From positions 248,001-312,000 of the forward strand of contig JANQQQ010000012.1 in NCBI GenBank assembly GCA_028284935.1: a stretch of DNA of 64,000 bases. Reading direction: 5' to 3'. The DNA comes from Croceivirga sp. GTDB taxonomy: Bacteria > Bacteroidota > Bacteroidia > Flavobacteriales > Flavobacteriaceae. The notes under the pieces were generated by a model that saw nothing but the letters and a program-made list of their open reading frames with translations, was not told where the DNA came from and ran no database searches. Both the position numbers and the translations under genes were made by a program. Below, one piece after another: positions 55,034-63,436 of the stretch (position 1 is the stretch's first letter; each line of letters opens with the position of its first letter).

Positions 55034-55483
55034 ATGAAAGTGATGGATAATGATGAACTGATTTTGAAAACATTGAATCCTACTGACTTTATCAGTGATA
55101 CCAGTGATCAAATTAAGGCGCTCTTCGCACAATTAAATGCTTCCATCACACAACGGGATGCCTTGGAAATTGCTTCCACTGCAGAAACAGTATTTCTTGG
55201 TTGCTGGCATGGCAACACCATTGTTGGCATGGCCTTAATGGCGACCTATAAAGTGATTTCAGGGCATAAGGGGATGGTTGAAGATGTTGTCGTACATAAG
55301 GAGTACCGAGGTAAAGGAATTGGAAAACGACTGATGCAAGGGTTATTACAAGAAGCGCGCTCGTTGCAATTGAGTGAGATCCTCCTGTTTACAGGCCATC
55401 ATCGAAAAGCGGCCATCTCCCTGTATACCTCCCTAGGATTTACATTGAAGGAAAGTGGATTGTATCGGTTGCCATTGGATTAG
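55034..55483 (+). CDS. GNAT N-acetyltransferase
   Basis: 149 residues. Acetyl-CoA-binding motif A VEDVVVHKEYRGKGIGKRLMQGLL with the R-G-K-G-I-G-K loop, and motif B ILLFTGHHRKAAISLYTSLGF. Substrate unknown. Single gene. Confidence 0.92.
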   Translation: MKVMDNDELILKTLNPTDFISDTSDQIKALFAQLNASITQRDALEIASTAETVFLGCWHGNTIVGMALMATYKVISGHKGMVEDVVVHKEYRGKGIGKRLMQGLLQEARSLQLSEILLFTGHHRKAAISLYTSLGFTLKESGLYRLPLD

Positions 55484-55559
55484 TGCATTATAATCCTAGA
55501 AGCATACAACTTCGTTCTTTTCAAAAACGATACGGGTCAATTCATGAAGGATTTGTCGT

Positions 55560-56600
55560 TTAAAATCGACTTAAAATTTCAGGACCAACCATCAGTGTCC
55601 TTCCAATGAGTTGCATGACCACTTTTCTTCCATTATCCCCATTGGTCAAAAAGACAACGCCATTCTTTGACTTAGGAAGTAGGAGTAAAATGGCATTGAC
55701 CCCCTTATCACTCCCCGCATTTAAAAGGGCGTATTCACCATTTGAGAGGTTTTGAAATACAATCCAACCCAAACCGAAGGCAACACCGTCCCTCACCTTT
55801 GATTTTGGGTCAATCATTTCAGCATACACATTTTCAGATATCCTATCTTTTTCCATGACATTCTTGCCAAAAGTTGCCAAATCGTGAACTGATGTTATAA
55901 AATTATCCGCGGCACTTGCTGTTTTTCGTTCCTCAACATCAAAAACATAAGGTTCCATATCCGTATTATGGGCAATGGCCAGTTTTGATGGATCGATGTT
56001 GACATTCCAAACAACATGGGAGTCTTCCATTTGGTAGACATCAAAGATCCATTGGTGAACCAGTGCGTCAAAAGAAGTGTTGAATTTTCTAATCAACGCC
56101 TCTTTAAGATATTCGAATCCTTCACCAGAATACTGCACCTTGGTCCCAGGTTCAAAATCAAAAGCCAACTTTCCGTTCTCATTCATATAGCGCCAGTTTT
56201 TGAATCCAGATTGATGTCCCAGCACATGACGGGCGGTTATTTTTTTATGTCTGGGGTCATTGGCAACATCCGGGTCAATCCAATACTGGAAAAGTGGTTC
56301 GTCCAAATCAAACAATCCACGATCAGCTAGCCGCAAAGTAAGCCAAGTCGTTATGGATTTCGTTAGGGAAGCCGTATCAAAGAGCGTATCATCCGGTGCG
56401 GCAATAGTATCGGTAAGATGACCCACAACAAAGGAGTTAGAGATCATTCCATTTTCAATGGTGCCGATGCCTAAGGCGGGCACCTTGTTTTCTTTGAGGA
56501 GATTTTTGAGTTCTTCTTTCGAAGGCAATTTGATGTGATCTTGAGCCGTAGCTATAATTAGATGTAAAAAGAATAGAGGTACCGTAAGATAACTTTTCAT
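55560..56600 (-). CDS. exported class C beta-lactamase-fold serine hydrolase
   Basis: 346 residues with signal peptide (VPLFFLHLIIATAQ). S-x-x-K nucleophile Ser78-L-T-Lys81 in DTASLTKSITTW; the Tyr motif is VQYSGEGFEYL (Y-S-G rather than Y-S-N). Third motif GSDKGVNAI is not the usual H/K-T-G. It is probably an esterase or D-aminopeptidase-like enzyme, not a lactamase. It lies 0.9 kb from the sigma-hydrolase fusion, in the same orientation but separated by an opposite-strand gene. Confidence 0.85.
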   Translation of the reverse strand: MKSYLTVPLFFLHLIIATAQDHIKLPSKEELKNLLKENKVPALGIGTIENGMISNSFVVGHLTDTIAAPDDTLFDTASLTKSITTWLTLRLADRGLFDLDEPLFQYWIDPDVANDPRHKKITARHVLGHQSGFKNWRYMNENGKLAFDFEPGTKVQYSGEGFEYLKEALIRKFNTSFDALVHQWIFDVYQMEDSHVVWNVNIDPSKLAIAHNTDMEPYVFDVEERKTASAADNFITSVHDLATFGKNVMEKDRISENVYAEMIDPKSKVRDGVAFGLGWIVFQNLSNGEYALLNAGSDKGVNAILLLLPKSKNGVVFLTNGDNGRKVVMQLIGRTLMVGPEILSRF

Positions 56601-56673
56601 AGGTGGCCATTTTTGTATTGACGACCATCTTCTGATTTAGTTACAAAACAACTAAAACAAATATCTTTATGAG

Positions 56674-57474
56674 GTGCGAGAACTATTGCTTGGCTTTTAC
56701 AACTCCCCGCCCCTATGGAAGAACCAACAATTTGGATTACAACAGTTTGAATTTCCGGATTTGGAGGTATCCATGGTGGATTCCATCGATTTACCCACAA
56801 ACCTTCGATTGGGACATCAAATGGAAGTGGTCTTTAAGCATTTGGTAACATCAACTTCCACCTACGAGGTGCTATTGAGCAATGTACTGATTGAAGCAGG
56901 GAAAATAAGGATTGGGGAACTCGATTTCATTCTAAAAAACCTCAGAACGAAGCAACACATCCATGTGGAACTGGCCTATAAGTTCTACATCATCAATCCC
57001 GAAATTTCGGAACCTATCTATCGATTGATGGGTCCCAATAAACGGGACATGTTCTATACCAAATTGGACAAGCTCAAGGAAAAGCAGCTCCCCCTACTCC
57101 ATCACGAAAGTCTTTTGCCCTATTGGGAAACCCATAATATCAATCCCTTGGAAATTGGTCAACAATGCTGTTTTAAGGCCCAATTGTTTGAACCTTTCAG
57201 GGAACAGACTTCAATACGCCCATTGAATGCAGAGTGTATTTCAGGGAAATGGATTCGCTTTGATGATTTTAATGCCAAGGAGTTCAGCACAGCGGATTAC
57301 TATATTCCAAAAAAACTGGAATGGGTCATTGCCCCCCACCCCAAGGTCCCTTGGATGACTCATTTTGAAACCTTGATGGAAGTGAACTTGAGAATGGTCA
57401 AAGAAAACGCGGCCATGCTTTGGGTAAATCGAGGCACTGGGGAAATTGAGAAGTTATTTGTGGTTTGGTGGTGA
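56674..57474 (+). CDS. DUF1853 family protein
   Basis: 266 residues from a GTG at 56674; the nearby ATG is out of frame. FKHLVTSTSTYEVLLSNVLI, IGELDFILKN and HVELAYKFYI match DUF1853, a family with a PD-(D/E)xK nuclease-like core (the G-E-x-D-F-I-x-x-N and E-L-A-x-K-F residues fit). Soluble. Function unknown. Confidence 0.86.
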   Translation: MRELLLGFYNSPPLWKNQQFGLQQFEFPDLEVSMVDSIDLPTNLRLGHQMEVVFKHLVTSTSTYEVLLSNVLIEAGKIRIGELDFILKNLRTKQHIHVELAYKFYIINPEISEPIYRLMGPNKRDMFYTKLDKLKEKQLPLLHHESLLPYWETHNINPLEIGQQCCFKAQLFEPFREQTSIRPLNAECISGKWIRFDDFNAKEFSTADYYIPKKLEWVIAPHPKVPWMTHFETLMEVNLRMVKENAAMLWVNRGTGEIEKLFVVWW

Positions 57475-57546
57475 ATTTTAATCATCGCAAAATTAGGATT
57501 ATGGATGCTCACCTGATGTAAACTTCATAAGAATTCCAAGTTGCTA

Positions 57547-60500
57547 TTAATCTGAAGGTTTTTTTTCCAGTTTAAGGCCAGCCCGATGGCACAAGGCGGT
57601 CAAGACCTTTAAAAGACCTTCAAAACCATAGGGTTGGGTATTGCTAAAAATGACCACTGCAGCCTTGGAGTTTGGATCAAACAGACATGCGCTTGTGGCT
57701 CCGGCCTCAAGTCCTGTATGTGCAGGAAGTCTTGGTACCTTGGCATAAAATACTTCACTTTGAAACTCGTTTTTGTTCCAAGCCATAAGCTGGTAAGTGT
57801 TTAACCCTGGATTCTGAACCTTCATAAACTCTTCATAGGAATTGGAGGAAAGGTATCTATGGCCATTAAATTCCCCTTTGTTAAGAAAAACGCTAATCAG
57901 CTTAGAATAATCCCTTGTGGTACTTCTTATCTGACCCTCAGGAAAGGAAGGATAACCGTAATGGGCTAAAGCGTATGCATTATTGTCGACCAAAGTATGA
58001 GGACTGGCTATGTTATGATTTGGAATTTCCTGAAGGTACCAATAGGTGTGCTCCATACCCAAGGGAATCAATACTTCTTTTCTACAAAGTTCTTTTATGC
58101 TCAAAGAAGTTATCTGTTCAATCAAATGACCGATTAGCATGTAACCAATATTGGAATATTCAAAAAACTTCCCTGGTGGCATTGTCTGAAAGTTTTTTTC
58201 TTGGTTAAAGTACATACCACCTTGACGCAGATACTCTTCAATGAATCTATTGATCGTTAGAACATCCTGAATTCCGGATTCAGGGTGGTAGATTGGTCCT
58301 AAAACTTCCCAATTATCCTTTATCCCACTGGTATGTGAAAGCAACATTCTTGGAGTAATGTCAACATTAGGGAAATTAGGGTTTTTGATGGGATTGTTGA
58401 GATAGGTGTTGATAGGCTTATCCAAATCAATCAATCCTCTGTCCACCAATCGCATTAGTGCTAGAGCATAAATAGGTTTGACCAAAGAGGCAATCATAAA
58501 AACCGAATTCTCGTTCACTTGGTTTTGCTCCCCAGATTTTAAGAAACCCTCATTCAGTTCAAATACTTTATTTCCATTTTTTATGACCAAAGCCTGATAC
58601 CCCACTATGTTTTCAGATGACATCACTTTTTTGATATATGATGTCAAGGTATCCTTTGAGGCTTCCTCTATGCTTATGGATAATGGTTTGGCATTTCCCC
58701 TAATTACAATATCCTGAATACTGCTTCCCAATACAACTAAGTCATATTCACTTTTGGATTGAAAACCAGGTTTTGAAGAAATGTGCAGATTACCTTTTCT
58801 AAGTCGAATGTTGATTTTTTGGCGTTGCTCCTGATTTCCGAGAACAATAACCCGATTAGTCTTCTGATTTGCGATACCCACTTTGAGGTTTCCGTTTATG
58901 ACCAATTTATCAAATTCACCCAAGGGGATTATTTCCGCGTTGGTGGAATTTTCCAATGAACCTAGATTCAGGGAAAATGGATTCAATCCATCATAGCCTT
59001 TTGTCAGTTTGTTTTTACCGTATTCAGAAAGCCTTTCATCTTGATTATCCTGGTAGCGCGTAGTTTTCTTAGAATCATCGGTTTTCATAATACCGTTTAG
59101 ATAAGCTACATTCAAATTATCTGCACTTTTCGTTTCAAGGGGCAATTCGCAGTAATCATCAATAAATTCTAAAGGTATTTTCAATTGGTTTATTGAAACT
59201 AGGTCATTGACTGAAAGGTTGTCGATTTCACATTTCCAAAGTTGTTGCACCAATAATGGTGAAACCCCTTGTGCTTTTAATTCTGCTATATCCGAGAGGG
59301 TCAAAGGTCTTACTGTGGTGTTTCTGTACGGTACAATTTCCTTGAGGTAATCAATGCCGACTTCTTGATTGCCCAGCTTCCAGAGCTCCTGCATATCTTT
59401 GGCCGTATAACCATGGTTGTTTAAGAAGTTAATATAGGGAATATTGATGTCGGTCAAGAACATCTTCAACCAAAGCACTTCCTTTTGTTTGGACGTTAGA
59501 ACAGGTTTGCCTCTTCCTGTAAACTGGCTGGATCCAGAAACGGAAATCGCTAAGTCCGAAATACTATCCAATGTAAAACCATTGTTTGAAAGTAAAGCTT
59601 GAAACGAGGGATTCGGGCGAAACTTAAAAACACCCCTTTTCTTACCCCCGTTCATTTCAAAAATAACTTGACCCGCCTCCCTATCTAAAGCGATAGCTCC
59701 TTTTATATCACGGAGTTGCCTTCTAAAATCATGGTCTTTAAAGCACTCTTTAAATTTCCAGTTTGTTTTAAAATTCGTTCCAAATTCAGAAAAAGTAAGT
59801 TCCAAGCAGTCATTGAATGCCGTTCTTTTGGACTTCCAATGCCCCGAGATACTGAATTCACCATAATTTTTCTTTTTAGTAACCAAGGTCGGTCCCGCTT
59901 CATTGGTATGGGGCGTATTTTTTCCTTGTTTAGGAATTTCCACATGAGCTGATATCAAGCTTGGAGAACTTATTCCAGTAATTCCAAATAAAGGGGGATT
60001 AAACGTGGCCTTTTCCTTACGACTTGAGGTGAAGGAACCCTTTTTATTCTTTACAACCTGGGTTTCTTCAACTTTGGGAACAGTTTTAGTTTTATCCTGC
60101 CTTTTCTCTGTGAAAAAGAATAGTAATAGTATGACTACTACCATGGTTGATGAGATGTAAAGGCTAAAACTTTTAATACTTGAACTATAAATTAACGATT
60201 TAACCCCCAATCGGGATACAATTCCTTCTATGTAGCTCAGCTCTATTTGAGGGGGAATTTCCTTTACTATTTTGACCCAATTTACTTCAAGGTCAGTTGG
60301 AGGAAGCTGTTCATTCTTACAGATTGGATGGACAATAATTACATGTCGTTTTCCTTCATTTCCATGATTTGAAAGTATATGACGTATCTTCTTTCTTGCC
60401 CTGCTCACATTCATTTTTACGGCTGCTTCTGTGGTGTCCATAATGGATGCGATCTCTTTCATCTTAAGTCCTTGGACTTCATAAAGCCATAATGCCGTTG

Positions 60501-60855
60501 CTTGATTTTCAGGGAGCAGTTTCAAGCTGTCATATATGATTTGAACATCCACTAATGTTTCGGGAGAAACACCTGCAAATAATAATCTATTTGAAAACGT
60601 TGCTGACAACCGAGTCTGTCTTCTTTGCTTCACACCTTCTGTTATCGCACGATTCCTTGCTGCCTTAATCAGGTAATGGAGTAGGTTTCCCCTGCTATGG
60701 ATGCTATCAAAATTTTTAAATGCCGATAAAAGAACGTCTTGGATTAGATCTTCGACCTCCATTCTTCCGTAGCAGACTACTGAGCAGTATCTCAAAAACT
60801 CATCATGACAGGGCTCATAAGCCTTCATGAACGTCTTTTGACGATTGTTTTCCAT
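57547..60855 (-). CDS. membrane-tethered ECF sigma factor fused to a serine hydrolase domain
   Basis: 1102 residues from the ATG at 60855 (a TTG 24 bases upstream gives 1110), with no internal stop. Order: sigma-70 region 2 (~20-80; VEDLIQDVLLSAFKNFD) and region 4 (~110-160; LKMKEIASIMDTTEAAVKMNVSR); membrane helix ~238-248 (STMVVVILLLFFF); region ~330-450 with Lys/Phe-rich strands; three ~22-residue L-[ST]-x-x-D-[LIM] repeats (~480-570); GIN-like beta domain (~645-730; FDKLVINGNLKVGI); C-terminal class C beta-lactamase fold with complete S-x-x-K (Ser790, Lys793), Y-S-N (Tyr900) and H-T-G (His1046). Sigma inside and hydrolase outside is inferred from the single membrane helix. Release by proteolysis would be needed to use the sigma part. 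Confidence 0.9.
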   Translation of the reverse strand: MENNRQKTFMKAYEPCHDEFLRYCSVVCYGRMEVEDLIQDVLLSAFKNFDSIHSRGNLLHYLIKAARNRAITEGVKQRRQTRLSATFSNRLLFAGVSPETLVDVQIIYDSLKLLPENQATALWLYEVQGLKMKEIASIMDTTEAAVKMNVSRARKKIRHILSNHGNEGKRHVIIVHPICKNEQLPPTDLEVNWVKIVKEIPPQIELSYIEGIVSRLGVKSLIYSSSIKSFSLYISSTMVVVILLLFFFTEKRQDKTKTVPKVEETQVVKNKKGSFTSSRKEKATFNPPLFGITGISSPSLISAHVEIPKQGKNTPHTNEAGPTLVTKKKNYGEFSISGHWKSKRTAFNDCLELTFSEFGTNFKTNWKFKECFKDHDFRRQLRDIKGAIALDREAGQVIFEMNGGKKRGVFKFRPNPSFQALLSNNGFTLDSISDLAISVSGSSQFTGRGKPVLTSKQKEVLWLKMFLTDINIPYINFLNNHGYTAKDMQELWKLGNQEVGIDYLKEIVPYRNTTVRPLTLSDIAELKAQGVSPLLVQQLWKCEIDNLSVNDLVSINQLKIPLEFIDDYCELPLETKSADNLNVAYLNGIMKTDDSKKTTRYQDNQDERLSEYGKNKLTKGYDGLNPFSLNLGSLENSTNAEIIPLGEFDKLVINGNLKVGIANQKTNRVIVLGNQEQRQKINIRLRKGNLHISSKPGFQSKSEYDLVVLGSSIQDIVIRGNAKPLSISIEEASKDTLTSYIKKVMSSENIVGYQALVIKNGNKVFELNEGFLKSGEQNQVNENSVFMIASLVKPIYALALMRLVDRGLIDLDKPINTYLNNPIKNPNFPNVDITPRMLLSHTSGIKDNWEVLGPIYHPESGIQDVLTINRFIEEYLRQGGMYFNQEKNFQTMPPGKFFEYSNIGYMLIGHLIEQITSLSIKELCRKEVLIPLGMEHTYWYLQEIPNHNIASPHTLVDNNAYALAHYGYPSFPEGQIRSTTRDYSKLISVFLNKGEFNGHRYLSSNSYEEFMKVQNPGLNTYQLMAWNKNEFQSEVFYAKVPRLPAHTGLEAGATSACLFDPNSKAAVVIFSNTQPYGFEGLLKVLTALCHRAGLKLEKKPSD

Positions 60856-61017
60856 TTTTAAACCCTTTACTTTAACCAATAGTCTCTCTTAAGAAGAAAA
60901 GGTAACTTCCTTAATTACATGTTTCTTAGAAAATTAAGAAAGATTGTTAAGTTTTTATGATTATTAACCCCTTGTTTGAATAAGGAAGAATGGGATGAGT
61001 AGGTAAATGGAATAAAA
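60856..61017. other. intergenic region upstream of the sigma-hydrolase gene
   Basis: About 160 AT-rich bases between the sigma fusion start and the hairpin at 61018. No gene seen. It should carry the promoter of the fusion gene on the minus strand. Confidence 0.4.
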
Positions 61018-61040
61018 AAGCCTCCCAGTTTGGGAGGCTT
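61018..61040 (-). terminator. intrinsic terminator
   Basis: Perfect 10-bp stem AAGCCTCCCA / TGGGAGGCTT with a 3-base loop. On the minus strand it is followed by a T-run and lies 22 bases after the stop of the gene at 61063. Confidence 0.88.
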
Positions 61041-61062
61041 TCGCACTCAATCTACAATCAAC

Positions 61063-61503
61063 CTAACGCTTAAAGATATAGCGTGTAATAAAAATACCGT
61101 TGGCATCTCCTTTTCCGCCAGCGCTTTCCACGGCACTGGTCACAAAGGCCAATTCCCATCCTTCCGAAATCATGGTGTTGATCTTTGACGTGATCAAAGC
61201 GTCATTGGCCGCAATATTCTGAAATCGGATACCCCCTAGGTTAAAGAAGTTCAAGAGTTTGGTTTCCTCAAAATTTTTGACCCGAATGTCCTTGCGATCC
61301 GACTTATTTCTTGTATTATCCTCTTCGGTCTGTACACTGGTGTATTCCTGATAATCCTTTTCTTCGTTCGCCGAAATGAGTCGGGAACGACCCAAACCGC
61401 TGGGAACAATGGATTCAACACTGGTGATGACTTTGTATTCTTGAGCGTTGGCGCTCAAAAGGGCCGTAACCCCTACTACTAGGCTTAGAAAAAATCTTTT
61501 CAT
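61063..61503 (-). CDS. small exported protein, DUF4177-like
   Basis: 146 residues from the ATG at 61503; 32 extra codons upstream are unlikely. Signal peptide MKRFFLSLVVGVTALLSANA. Mature part ends with KINTMISEGWELAFVTSAVES and GIFITRYIFKR, the LN-x-x-G-x-x-GWEL pattern of DUF4177-like proteins. Function unknown. Terminator follows. Confidence 0.75.
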   Translation of the reverse strand: MKRFFLSLVVGVTALLSANAQEYKVITSVESIVPSGLGRSRLISANEEKDYQEYTSVQTEEDNTRNKSDRKDIRVKNFEETKLLNFFNLGGIRFQNIAANDALITSKINTMISEGWELAFVTSAVESAGGKGDANGIFITRYIFKR

Positions 61504-61638
61504 ATACTTCCTGTTTTGTTTTTTCCAAAGACAATACGGAGAATACAAGGGTTGCATCGCGGGAAGAAGGAACAGAGAACTTTTGGAGTTATTTAACACT
61601 ATCCCTCAGTCTAAAATGCGAAACGAACAACAGATTAA

Positions 61639-61670
61639 TTTGGTTTATATAATAAACTAGTTTATATTTG
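61639..61670 (+). promoter_or_regulatory. promoter with three-half-site operator 1
   Basis: Bacteroidota-like promoter: TTTG (61639-61642) and TATATTTG (61663-61670), matching TAnnTTTG with 20 bases between. Inside it lie GTTTAT (61643-61648), ATAAAC (61652-61657) and GTTTAT (61660-61665), the last overlapping the -7 element. The first two form a perfect inverted repeat with a 3-base spacer. The same arrangement recurs at 62616. Likely operator of the winged-helix regulator encoded at 62285. Confidence 0.65.
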
Positions 61671-61686
61671 GGCAAATCAAAGAACG

Positions 61687-62292
61687 ATGGAATCAGAAAA
61701 ACTAAGTCCACAAGAAAGCATTCAGCTCATTGGTCAGGTGATTGAAGAAGCCAAAACCCGATTCAGGGAAAACGGTTTTATCTATGTCTTTTGGGGACTC
61801 TTTATCAGCTTGATTGCCCTGGCCCAGTTTATTCTTTTGTACAATGAGTTGTATGCCATCAACTGGTATCCCTATTTGGCGGTTCCCTTTGGAATGGTAT
61901 TTACCATGTTTTATTACCGAAAAAAAACGAAAAAGCGCACGACCAATCAAATCAGCAACATTATTGCCAGTGCTTGGATTGTTTTGGCAATTAACAAAAT
62001 GATTTTGGGATTCTTTTTTGCCCCTATCCTTGGGGAAAACCTTAGTCCCGTTATTTTGATATTACTGGCCATTGGAATCTTGGTATCCGGGATTGCACTA
62101 AAAAGCAATATCCTTATCCTATCGAGCTTCCTGATCAACATTGCAGGCATCCTATGTTTTAACGTGGACTGGCTGTACCAGCCTTTGGTATTGTCCGCGG
62201 CATCTTTTGTAGCCGTAATGTTACCTGGAGTTTATTTATATATTCAATCAAAAAACAGAAATCGGCCCACGCGTACCATTCGCAATGCCTGA
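61687..62292 (+). CDS. five-to-six-helix membrane protein, first gene of regulated operon
   Basis: 201 residues. Cytoplasmic N terminus with a helical segment (SPQESIQLIGQVIEEAKTRF), then about six membrane helices (YVFWGLFISLIALAQFILLY, YLAVPFGMVFTMFYY, NIIASAWIVLAINKMILGFFF and so on) and a basic C terminus. No family recognised beyond common flavobacterial occurrence beside a winged-helix regulator. Overlaps that regulator's gene by 8 bases. Confidence 0.85.
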   Translation: MESEKLSPQESIQLIGQVIEEAKTRFRENGFIYVFWGLFISLIALAQFILLYNELYAINWYPYLAVPFGMVFTMFYYRKKTKKRTTNQISNIIASAWIVLAINKMILGFFFAPILGENLSPVILILLAIGILVSGIALKSNILILSSFLINIAGILCFNVDWLYQPLVLSAASFVAVMLPGVYLYIQSKNRNRPTRTIRNA

Positions 62293-62599
62293 TACTGTCC
62301 CAACCATGGAAAACAACAAATTCAAATTGCTCAATCCCATACTGCATTCGCAATTGCGACTGGCCGTTATTTCCTTTTTGGTAGGGAATGGACACTCCAA
62401 TTTTAATGAGCTCAAAGAAGTGACGGCGGCCAGTAGTGGCAACCTTAGTGTGCAACTTAAAAAATTGGAGGAATGTGGCTACCTTAAAATTGAAAAGGGC
62501 TTTTTGAACAATTACCAGCACACTAAGGTAAGCATTACCCCTACAGGACTGAAGGCGTTTGAGGACTATGTAAAGGTGCTGAAGGAATACATTGAATAA
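62285..62599 (+). CDS. winged-helix transcriptional regulator (ArsR/MarR-like, DUF-type)
   Basis: 104 residues (an in-frame ATG at 62306 is an alternative start). Winged helix: LNPILHSQLRLAVISFLVGNG, recognition helix TAASSGNLSVQLKKLEECGYLKIEKGF, wing HTKVSITPTGLKAFEDYVKVLKEYIE. Such small regulators usually control their own operon. Matching inverted repeats lie upstream of the operon and of the next gene, giving direct candidate binding sites. Coupled to the membrane protein gene by an 8-base overlap. Confidence 0.9.
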   Translation: MPDTVPTMENNKFKLLNPILHSQLRLAVISFLVGNGHSNFNELKEVTAASSGNLSVQLKKLEECGYLKIEKGFLNNYQHTKVSITPTGLKAFEDYVKVLKEYIE

Positions 62600-62615
62600 T
62601 TTTTTTATCAATTTA

Positions 62616-62638
62616 GTTTATAAAATAAACTAATTTAT
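62616..62638 (+). promoter_or_regulatory. three-half-site operator 2
   Basis: GTTTAT (62616-62621), 3-base spacer AAA, ATAAAC (62625-62630), then TA and ATTTAT (62633-62638). The order, spacing and third half-site position repeat those at 61643-61665; only the third half-site differs by one base. It sits just ahead of the ATG at 62645, so it could block transcription or translation initiation of the TPR gene. Confidence 0.62.
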
Positions 62639-62644
62639 ACTTCT

Positions 62645-63430
62645 ATGAAAAGAACCATTTTACTCTATCTCAGTGTCGCACTAATGTCCCTGAATTGTGC
62701 CAATACCACTCCTGCGAGTCACGATATTTCACCGCTCAACGAACAGGACAAGGAATTGCTCAAAGGAATTCAAGGAAAAATCTTTGATGCCTTTGTCCAG
62801 ACCAATATTCAAAAGAACCCCAAGACCCTCGTGGACCTTAAGGAAAAGCTCCAAAACCTCGCTGATACTAATTCCAATAATTTGGTCACCTATTGGCAAT
62901 CGTATTTACAGTACTACCTGTCCATCAGTTACATGACCCAGAAAAACATGGAACAGGCGGAAGAGGAAATTGATACGGCCGTGGACCTTTTGGAGGGTAT
63001 GGAGAATAAAAACTCTGAGGACTATGCCCTCTTGGCCCTTGCCGAAAGCTTCAGCATCCAGTTCAAAGGGTTTAAGGCCATGTTTATTTCTAGCTCCGTT
63101 AAGAAAAATGGGAAACGGGCCATGGCTATGGAACCGAAAAACCTTAGGGCCTATTATGTGCTGGGCAGTAGTGACTTTTATACCCCTGAACAATACGGTG
63201 GTGGAGAAGAGGCGGAATCCCTGCTCTTAAAAGCCATTTCCCTTCCGGAACAACTCAACAAAAATCCTTATCTCCCCTCCTGGGGCAAGGCAGAATCCTA
63301 TGAGCTCTTGGTGAAGCACTATCTCAAAACCGAGGATAAAAGCAAGGCAAAAACCTATTGCAAAGAGGGGCTGGAACACTTTCCCAACAACTATGGCTTG
63401 GGAAAATTGGCCGTTCAACTTTTGGATTAA
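62645..63430 (+). CDS. TPR-like lipoprotein
   Basis: 261 residues. Lipoprotein signal MKRTILLYLSVALMSLNC. Mature part is helical with TPR-like units (LLALAESFSIQFKGFKAMF, GKRAMAMEPKNLRAYYVLG, AKTYCKEGLEHFPNNYGLGK). Lies between the regulator and the TonB receptor genes, so it is likely part of the same regulated uptake operon. Partner unknown. Confidence 0.8.
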   Translation: MKRTILLYLSVALMSLNCANTTPASHDISPLNEQDKELLKGIQGKIFDAFVQTNIQKNPKTLVDLKEKLQNLADTNSNNLVTYWQSYLQYYLSISYMTQKNMEQAEEEIDTAVDLLEGMENKNSEDYALLALAESFSIQFKGFKAMFISSSVKKNGKRAMAMEPKNLRAYYVLGSSDFYTPEQYGGGEEAESLLLKAISLPEQLNKNPYLPSWGKAESYELLVKHYLKTEDKSKAKTYCKEGLEHFPNNYGLGKLAVQLLD

Positions 63431-63436
63431 TTCCCA

